Shown here: in pieces, positions 57,478 to 64,000 of the stretch
Position numbering within the stretch: the stretch's first letter is position 1
Layout: each line of letters opens with the position of its first letter
Origin: Pelomyxa schiedti
Lineage: Eukaryota; Evosea; Pelobiontida; Pelomyxidae
Length of the DNA stretch: 64,000 nucleotides
Assembly (NCBI GenBank): GCA_020536535.1
Contig: JAHLWZ010000827.1
Location: 1 to 64,000 of the forward strand
Reading direction: 5' to 3'
The notes under the pieces: model-generated
What the model was told of the DNA's origin: nothing
What the model saw: only the letters and a program-made list of their open reading frames with translations
Databases searched by the model: none
Translations under genes and position numbers: made by a program

Positions 57478-58485
57478 TTACCCAAATAATGTGTGTATTC
57501 TTGTCTGTGTTACTGGTGTGGTTTTTGTTGTTTTTTTTGTTTCTGGGCCTGGTAGGGTAATTGGAAATGGTAATGGAATTGGTGCTGGATCCTCTTCTTC
57601 CTCGACTCCTTCATCATGCTCTCTTCTCTTGGTGAGACCAAGGCCGGCAAGGTCTTTTACAGCTGGGCATCGCTTCAATCCCTGGGTGTATCATTAGCCT
57701 TGATCAATCTATTGGATATGCCATACATTTAATCTGCCATGTCCACAGTCACAGAAGAAGTGACTGAACTTTGGCAAAGACAAGTGGTGATTATGGTGAC
57801 ATGTTTCTGCACAAACAGCACAGACACCATATCCTGTGCGCAAGTTGCATGTATAACAGTCGTACCATGGCTGTAGCAAGAAAGTCTTTTGTTCTTAGTT
57901 AGTGCTGCGGGTCTTAGAGTGGTGGGACACCTTGTCACCCGTGGCACTAAATGTACAGGCATTACTGAGGATGCACTTTTCTATGAGTGGGTCCATGGCT
58001 ATTGCAGTAGCCAGTTGCAGGTTTCTCAGTGCAACATCGCATGTTTCCCTCACCTAAGGAGAGTGAGGCAATGGGAAATAAAAAAATTTGGCATTACTTC
58101 CACATTGGCATAATGTTGGGTTGAGGCCCTATTGATAACTTCTGAGGCATTCAGATTATTGAGTGCTTCTCGTACACCCAGGTCACATGAAAGGGACCAA
58201 AGCAGAGATACCTTGATGTGAACTGAGATATTTTTTTTGTGGTGAGGTAATTAGGTACTGCCGACTTGACAAAGCCCTTTTCAGCCTTGTACTTATTCAA
58301 CATTTGGAGTATCAGGGAAAGGCAATCAACTTCATGGAACAGAATACGATTCTCCCGGAAAAAAGCTAGATGTGTCAGCCTATTCTTGTCAGTAGAGTGA
58401 CACAGAAGCACTTGTTAACTACAAACATTGTCAAACTGGATCCTACTAAGACCTCAGATTCGATATTATTCTTGATGAATCCCAT
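57478..58485 (-). CDS. Compact UBR-box protein (UBR4-type zinc finger)
   Basis: A small multi-exon gene. The start proposed at 58485 (MGFIKNNIESEV) is tentative. The first part is helical with HEAT/armadillo-like phrases: NRLTHLAFFRENRILFHEVD, LSLILQMLNKYKAEKG, GVREALNNLNASEVIN and VRETCDVALRNLQLA. The second part is a UBR box: CTFSATGDKVSHHSK, then WYDCYTCNLRTGYGVCAVCAE, TCHHNHHLS and FFCDCGHG. All expected Cys/His zinc ligands are present. The box reads most like that of UBR4 (CTFTxTQKEF...WYHCHTC...GVC-VCA-VCH-DH...FFCDCG). UBR boxes bind N-degrons. A charged tail (EEEEDPAPIPLP) ends at 57478. No RING, HECT, PHD or UBR4 E3 module fits in the space, so this is either a stand-alone adaptor or a gene family member unlike giant UBR4. 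It lies 54 bases from the calpain stop and starts downstream of it. Confidence 0.7.
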
Positions 58486-58539
58486 TACAGTTCGCAGGAG
58501 CCTTTCTTGATTAATTTTCACGATTTCATATAGCGGCTA

Positions 58540-61500
58540 TTACCTTTTTACATCTGTTTCTAACTTTGTTACTTTGATGGTAGATTTAGACGTTATTGAC
58601 AACGTATAGTCTACACTCTGAAACTTCACATTGCTTATACAGGCCGAAATGATGATGATATAATGCTTTCCAGGAGGCAGTACTTCGAGATCAACCTCCA
58701 TTGTAACTAGGGAAGCTTGGGTATTGGGGGTGTATTCCTTAAGTTGAACCTTCTCGTCGAGGGGTATCAGTTGTGCCACAAACAGTTTCGAGAATGCCAG
58801 TGGACTCGTCGTAAATTACCAGATAAATACCTTGCCTATTGTCCACATCTATTTGTGGAATGTAAAAAAAAAAAAAAAGAGAAGCTGTATGGTGTGTTAC
58901 CTGCTCCACAACTGAAACGCAGGTCTCTCTTTTGGATTGTAATAAACGTGTGGGTAGCTTCAGTTACTTCAAGTTGAATTTGGGGACCATAAACACTATC
59001 AGGGTGTGAGTACTTCCCAAGGATTTTCGTTTGTTGCCATCCCTGTTAGGTGAATGGAAGACGGTTTGGGGTTACTATCGGAAAAAAACCTCAGTTGCTC
59101 CAACCATGCAAATAGTAATCTCCCCAAAGAATTGTTGGAAATCCTCCCAACACATCCAGAAGGCTCCCACATGTTCAGAATATCCAACAATTCGTTTTAG
59201 ATCAGGAGTCCATTGTGACGACCCTGCAGACCACCTTCCGCACCAGGTGAAGGATCCCCACTGCTGGGAATAAGTGCTAATTCTCAAAGCTCAACTGTAC
59301 GGGATTTCGTAGGAGGAGAAGTTTATTTCCCGCTACATTACGAACGTCCAATATGCCATATGCATGTAAACTTACTATCCCTTCATTTTCAAGCCTCAAG
59401 CTTCATAGGTATTAGTGCTAATTGAAACGTTCCTACAATGTAATACCCAGCATCTTTTTCGGCTTGTGTTTCCTTACGTGAGGAGCAGCCAAATAATTGA
59501 TTGGCCGCCTAAGAAAAACAGTGGGTTTTTCCTCTTCTACAGGAGGAACAAGTACCTTGGCTTCCAGCAGTTTAAACCAAAGATTTTCTTGCTGTAACCT
59601 GGAAAGCAACTTGAAGTTGTACGTAATGCAGGGAGCACCTGGAGCATCGTTATGTGTGAGCTTGAGGATCTTTTTTTTTTCAGGTAAAAACCTGTCAAGT
59701 CTCGTAGACTTTCGCCAAGGGTTCCAGCTGTAAGTGCTTGGTATGACTTGTTCAGTTTTGCATAACCCTTTTCTAAGTAGCAGACCCAAAGGGATTCGTC
59801 TCTTGATCTAATTTTGCATAATTAGCAGAGATTGAACAACGAGAAAATAGGTTGCCTGGAATAAACAGGACCATGGCCTGCAAGAGATGTTTGCAGCTGT
59901 GTTTCGTAATCAAGCTGAGAGATTCCAGTAATTGCCGCACATGGAAGGTATCCATCAACTGTTACAGTAACCCATTCATCCCCTCGTAGAAATCTATTTC
60001 CCATCAAGTTATTCTTACTCAGATCTCAGACTATTCATTACCTCAAACCATAAACACCTTGGGGATTGTATTCTGTATTCAGAAATAATCGTAGAACTAG
60101 CTCAGGTCGTGTAGAAATCATGCAGAGAGCACCAAGAAACCAGCAGTCACCAAGCAAACCCTGGGCAATAGAACGTGAATCAATGTCACCTGATTTGGAT
60201 TATAATGCAACCAAAAGCAAAAAAAAAAAGTAAAAGACCTGGAAATAGCTTAGGTGAAACTTTTCTATCGAAAAACTCAACTGGGGTTTTCCAGTGGATT
60301 GGGATTTGTTGTTTTGGTTTGTCATTTGGGTCAATATACAAGGATTTCTAAAGAAAACTCAGGAAACTAAAAAAAAACAAATAGACAAGTCCATACTTCG
60401 GAAGGAGGGAACTGGGAGTCCAAAAAAGTGAGTCCCCTGGATGAGCACCACGCAATTAGTTCTTGAATGTCTTCAGTAGAAGATGGGGTTGTTGGTGGAC
60501 TCAACTTCGAAAAGACTGATAGTTTATGCACAAACCTTGATAAAGATGAGTATTTGGTTTTTTTATAGTGGTACATCATTACGCACTGAGCATCCCAGAT
60601 ACGTGAAAAGTCCCAGGCAGATTCTATGGCTTTCCACTGGATCTCATATTCCAATTTCCATGGCTTGCCAGAATCGATTGCTGTTAGGTGAAGAATATTT
60701 TCTGTCTCTGGAGAATGGGTGAGTGGGATGAATTTTGAAACTTTACAGACTAGACTTTGCTAGATATCCCTGAAGAAGTATTGGCAGAGTATCAACAGGA
60801 GAAGCAAAATTGGAAGAAGATTGGGGAGCCAAATTTTCAATATGGTTGACATTCAGAGTGTAGGAAATGGGAAGAATCGACGCAGTGTTGTTATTTGCAA
60901 GTTGAAATGTAACGGAATTTTCAGTGGTCGTTTTGAAAAAATAGATGTTTTCAGTTAAATACTTGGCCTCATCAATGGTTACCTGGAATAAGTTATTTCT
61001 CTTTCAGGTATGATGGGACATTTACAATTGAAGGACCACCACAAATAACTCCACTATCACTTTTTTTATTGAGATCGCTTTTGTATTCCAGTGCTTGTCT
61101 TAGCCTGTCAAGAAACTTTTTTGAGTACTATTAAATGGTTTTTGCATACCTGGAAATCTGATAGTCGAGTTCCCTTTGGCTTTTTATGTCAGAAATGGCA
61201 ATTGTGTCTCTAATATCTCTTGGAGTGAGTGTGACGAGTTTGGCACCATCTACCCCATTCTGAAGAAAGGAAGCTATGTAAGCCTAAACTTTCCTTGGTC
61301 ATTGGTTGCTATTTGAAAGGGATTTTAACCTCCTGCCCAACGCTTCTCAGCCACGCTGACACAGTTTCTCGGCTCCATAAATTTGGGGGCTGGGCACCAC
61401 TTACAGAGGGTGTTGGAGTTTCATCACTTTGCCTGGATTCGGTAATATTTGGATTCTTGGCAGGTGCAACAGCTGCAGCTGTGTCAGGTCTTCCAGTTGT

Positions 61501-61950
61501 TTGTTCTATCCTTAGCATCTTCTCAGCAATGAGTGTCTCCCTTTCACGTAACTCGGCATCATCTTTCTTCTTCTCCTCCGCTTCCTTCAATTTGTGGAGA
61601 GCGTATTCGAGCTATTGAATAGATACAGTGATTTAGAGCAATGTGAACAACTATGCAGTACCTTTCTTATTTGTGGAAGTGGTAGATCGAGCAGGGACAG
61701 TTCCCTTCGTCCCAATGCCAACAATGTATTCCCATCACCAAGTTTCCCCTTCAAGAACCCACCAGGGTCTGCCAAACCAAAAAAAAAAAAAAAAAAAAAA
61801 ACGGGCAAAAATGAATAAAGACCTTGGTTACCAAGCGAAACTAACTCAAAGATCAACCAACGACAAACCTCCGTCGTGTTTCATCGACAAAACTTCACAA
61901 GCCCACGCCACGACTTGCGCAGCGTTCCATTCCCCAACCGTCGCGCTCAT
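58540..61950 (-). CDS. Calpain-type cysteine protease with two N-terminal SAM domains
   Basis: Starts MSATVGEWNAAQVVAWACEV at 61950. SAM domain 1 spans the first two exons (WNAAQVVAWACEVL, DGNTLLALGRRELSLL, LPLPQIRKLEYAL). A coiled-coil, charged linker follows (LKEAEEKKKDDAELRERE). SAM domain 2 is LWSRETVSAWLRSVGQE, then YIASFLQNGVDGAKLVTLTPRDI. Next come a beta-rich segment, then the calpain core: FLDSQFPPSEKSLYID, LLGDCWFLGALCMI with the catalytic Cys (codon at 60143-60145), DEWVTVTVDGYLPC, YAKLNKSYQALTAGTLGE, SLHAYGILDVRNV with the catalytic His (59365-59367), and LLLRNP then WGSFTWCGRW. The C-terminal part is a C2-like/CBSW domain (MEVDLEVLPPGKHYIIIIS) ending at 58540. The Cys-His-Asn triad appears intact. 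No EF-hand domain follows, so it is a non-classical calpain. Confidence 0.82.
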
Positions 61951-62037
61951 TTTTTCTTGGTGCAAATCGATAGGGCCAAACCAAATCAATCTCTTATCTC
62001 CTGTACAGCAAAAGTGGGATTGCGCTTGACTCTTCTC

Positions 62038-63378
62038 TCACTGCAAGAACACGTGAAGAACGAAAGAGGACATGACGGGGAAGTGGTCAGAAGGAAACCG
62101 CGTGCCCTCGTGGTCAGTTATAATGCAAGCCCGACTTATTCTTTCCACAACGGTTCTGCTTGTTGCTGTTCCGCCTCCGGTTGTTGGTGCTGATGCTGAT
62201 GATGATGATGATGCAGAATCCGCTCGTGGGGTTGATGCCGATGTTGCGGTTGTTTTATTGCTGCTTGCACTGGTACTGCTATCTTCATCATTGGCACTGA
62301 CAGGGGGGTCGCGGTACACAACCCAGTCAATGAACTGTGACCCGTCGTTCTCCTGGCGCGAAGAGGGCTCTAGGCTGGGCCTCCAGCCATGGAACGTGGA
62401 GAACTTGCACCCGTTGTCCTCGCGCCTCTGGGCCTCGGTCCACGTGTCGACGAATCCCTCGGTGCACAGAAAGGGGAACACGGCCTCGCGGGTCTTGATC
62501 GTGTTCATGTCCCCGACCAGTATGTTCACGCAGTCCCGGCATTCCGGCACCTGCAGCATTAACGCGGTTAAGTTGGAATGATGGGAACGGAAAAGGGCAA
62601 AGGGAAAGGGGGAATGAAGCCGTACTTGCTGCATCATCTGTACAACGACTCTCATGCCGTTCTCTCTTGCCAGGGCACTCTTGTGGTCAAGGTGAGTGTT
62701 CCAAACACAGAATCCGGCGGCGGGAACGTGGGAGCGAGGCAAGCCACTGTTGCTGTCCGGCCCCTCAGCTTCAACCGCGTCAAAGCGGGCCCAAGTTACC
62801 ATCCTAGGCAAAGCTGATTTCCAGCTGCTGGAACCAGGAACATCAGGAGTCTCAGACAGCCAGAAATCGCCATGTGCCCTCAGAACGACTCTTGAAGGGT
62901 CGTGAAATATAGCACAGTGTTCATCACCCCCACTCTTGTTCGCAGTCCCAGTCCCATTATTCGGATTCGCAGCCCCAGTCTTGCTCTTACTTTTGTTGTT
63001 CTTGTTCTTGTTGGCGTTTTTGCCGTCGGCCTTTGTTGTGGGTGGTGCCGCTGCTGCCGTCGTCCCACAATTTGGTAGCAGACGGCACACTGGGGGCAAA
63101 GCGAACCACGAGTCGCCGCGGCGGTCGCGTCCCACCGGTGGGCCAGGGTAGAGGTCGCCCAGTCTGGTGGATATGCACCTGAGCTGGGAGGGCAGGCCCT
63201 CCTGGACACACAGCACGGCGGGCCTGTGCCTCCTCAGGAGGGCCAGCGCCACGTCGCATCTGTTGCCGGGCTCGAACCACGCGTTTTCGCCGTCCGCTGC
63301 GTTGGCGTACCTCAGGTTGAACGTCATCACGCTCACCTCCGCCGCGGCGCTACTTATGGGTGTCGCGGCCGCACTCAT
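62038..63378 (-). CDS. Endonuclease/exonuclease/phosphatase-fold protein
   Basis: Starts MSAAATPISSAAAEVSVMTFNLRYAN at 63378. The EEP fold motifs are in order: MTFNLRYA, VLCVQEG with the metal-binding Glu, FCVWNTHLDHKS, NILVGDMNT, QFIDWVVYR and the terminal SDHFPVMSSF. An intron of about 75 bases with no in-frame stop follows MMQQ and ends just before VPECRDC, so the uninterrupted frame slightly overstates the protein. Two low-complexity insertions are present: a Lys/Asn/Gly/Thr-rich one near residues 115-150 and a Ser/Ala/Thr-rich one near 370-400. Proteins of this subgroup (MTFNLR start, WNTHLDH, FIDW-V) are often annotated as predicted phosphatases or sugar/phosphate hydrolases. The exact substrate is unknown. 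The catalytic residues Asn, Glu, Asp-x-Asn and Asp-His are all present. Confidence 0.78.
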   Translation of the reverse strand: MSAAATPISSAAAEVSVMTFNLRYANAADGENAWFEPGNRCDVALALLRRHRPAVLCVQEGLPSQLRCISTRLGDLYPGPPVGRDRRGDSWFALPPVCRLLPNCGTTAAAAPPTTKADGKNANKNKNNKSKSKTGAANPNNGTGTANKSGGDEHCAIFHDPSRVVLRAHGDFWLSETPDVPGSSSWKSALPRMVTWARFDAVEAEGPDSNSGLPRSHVPAAGFCVWNTHLDHKSALARENGMRVVVQMMQQVRLHSPFPFALFRSHHSNLTALMLQVPECRDCVNILVGDMNTIKTREAVFPFLCTEGFVDTWTEAQRREDNGCKFSTFHGWRPSLEPSSRQENDGSQFIDWVVYRDPPVSANDEDSSTSASSNKTTATSASTPRADSASSSSSASAPTTGGGTATSRTVVERISRACIITDHEGTRFPSDHFPVMSSFVLHVFLQ

Positions 63379-63512
63379 TCGCTTCGATTTCGGTTTTTGG
63401 TCAAGTTCCTTTTGGAAAGTCGCATTGAAATGCTGAAATAGAGTTTCAACTGTCGAAGTGAGAAGGGTGCGTTATAGCTGAATTGTAGAAGTGTTTATTT
63501 TACTGTACTCAC

Positions 63513-64000
63513 ATTAGAGATTTGGATGTTGTTGCCAACTTGCAGGATTCTAACTGGCCTTGGAAGGGATTTGTTTGTGTCCACTGGCGAGGAACAACTA
63601 ATTAACCAATAAGTAAAGGCAATGGAAACAATCTAAAATAGACCTGCACTGCACTGAGAAAGTAAGGAATCCCACTGCCCACAGTAAATATTACGGTGGC
63701 CCACAAGATAACTGACATATGTTAGATGAAGAGTAATAATAAACTCGGAAAGTACAATCGCGGACATAGGTAATCCACTCTCTTCCTGGAGTGTTGGGAT
63801 CCAGCCATACCAAAATAAGGATAGACGGCACAACAATCACCTGCAATAGAACTTTGGTCTTACCAGCAAGTTTTGCTCCAAACTTGATTCCACTGCCTGC
63901 ATTCTATTTCAATATATCGTGCATTAATGTGTTATGTAAACTAAATCATTTCTACTTTCAAGTTCTGCACGTATTCCTGTAACAAGAAGCTCACGGGTGA
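63513..64000 (-). CDS. Unidentified partial gene running off the window
   Basis: At least three exons on the minus strand give a continuous peptide once two short introns are removed: EYVQNLK, then NAGSGIKFGAKLAGKTKVLLQ, then SGLPMSAIVLSEFIITLHLTYV, then YLVGHRNIYCGQWDSLLSQCS, then VDTNKSLPRPVRILQVGNNIQISN. The 5' part lies beyond 64000. The family was not recognised. The helix SAIVLSEFIITLHLTYVSYL is hydrophobic enough to be a membrane or buried helix. The last exon could end in a basic tail overlapping the next start codon, or it could splice in frame into the EEP gene (see findings). Confidence 0.4.

Noticed and set aside
56804-57489. Plus-strand frames covering the tRNA genes
   Set aside because: They translate through the tRNA genes and the N gap. 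The duplicated peptide is only the tRNA sequence in frame.
1-64000. Prokaryotic origin, operons, insertion sequences or prophage
   Set aside because: Spliceosomal introns in almost every gene, a nuclear-type tRNA gene without encoded CCA, and exclusively eukaryotic families rule this out. No transposase, integrase or reverse transcriptase was seen.

Overview
This is a nuclear genome segment from a eukaryote. Nearly every gene is a conserved eukaryotic family broken into many exons by short spliceosomal introns, mostly about 35-75 bases long with GT-AG ends and a T-rich 3' part. Genes are packed tightly on both strands, usually 50-450 bases apart. A full talin, the centriole protein POC1, an SMCR8-type DENN protein, VPS26C, TRAPPC11, TBL1 and ERCC6L2 point to a flagellated or centriole-bearing unicellular member of Amorphea (animal relatives, amoebozoans, apusomonads, breviates and similar). 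I cannot name the species. Two fold-back sequence signatures and one scaffold gap suggest a draft assembly, possibly from amplified DNA.

Layout. 0.1-3.0 kb: SMCR8-like DENN protein (+), whose N-terminal coding piece lies inverted between two 44-base inverted repeats. 3.6-4.7 kb: SPRY-domain protein (-). 4.8-14.7 kb: talin (-), with F0-F3 head, helical rod and I/LWEQ tail. 15.0-16.4 kb: intronless DMT/SLC35F-like transporter (-), divergent from POC1 (+, 16.5-19.2 kb). 19.5-21.1 kb: D-Ala-D-Ala-ligase-like ATP-grasp enzyme (+). 21.2-22.2 kb: Rab5-like GTPase (-). 22.6-24.7 kb: PLP-dependent trans-sulfuration enzyme (+). 24.9-26.1 kb: VPS26C (-). 26.4-31.9 kb: TRAPPC11 (+). 32.1-32.8 kb: DUSP23-like phosphatase (-). 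33.0 kb: a small acidic ORF (+). 33.4-34.5 kb: orphan zinc-binding protein (+). 34.6-35.4 kb: clathrin light chain (+). 35.5-36.7 kb: steroid 5-alpha-reductase (-). 36.9-42.8 kb: ERCC6L2-type SNF2 ATPase (+). 42.9-44.7 kb: orphan helical-repeat protein (+). 44.8-49.6 kb: importin-5 (+). 49.6-51.1 kb: extended SDR (-). 51.3-53.7 kb: TBL1 (-). 54.2-56.2 kb: MFS transporter (-). 56.7-57.4 kb: duplicated tRNA-Ala(AGC) block broken by 100 N. 57.5-58.5 kb: compact UBR-box protein (-). 58.5-61.95 kb: SAM-SAM-calpain (-). 62.0-63.4 kb: endonuclease/exonuclease/phosphatase-fold protein (-). 63.5 kb to the end: unidentified partial gene (-).

The genes do not form an operon-like system. Several act in membrane traffic (SMCR8, Rab5-like, VPS26C, TRAPPC11, clathrin light chain), but they are interleaved with unrelated genes on both strands. 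The oddest items are the inverted SMCR8 exon, the double-SAM calpain, the short UBR4-type UBR-box protein, the Ddl-like ligase in an intron-bearing eukaryotic gene, the expanded hexanucleotide repeat inside importin-5, and the duplicated tRNA block with a flipped palindrome. Exon boundaries were placed by eye from reading frame, splice signals and remembered family sequence patterns. Gene outer limits are better supported than individual splice sites.
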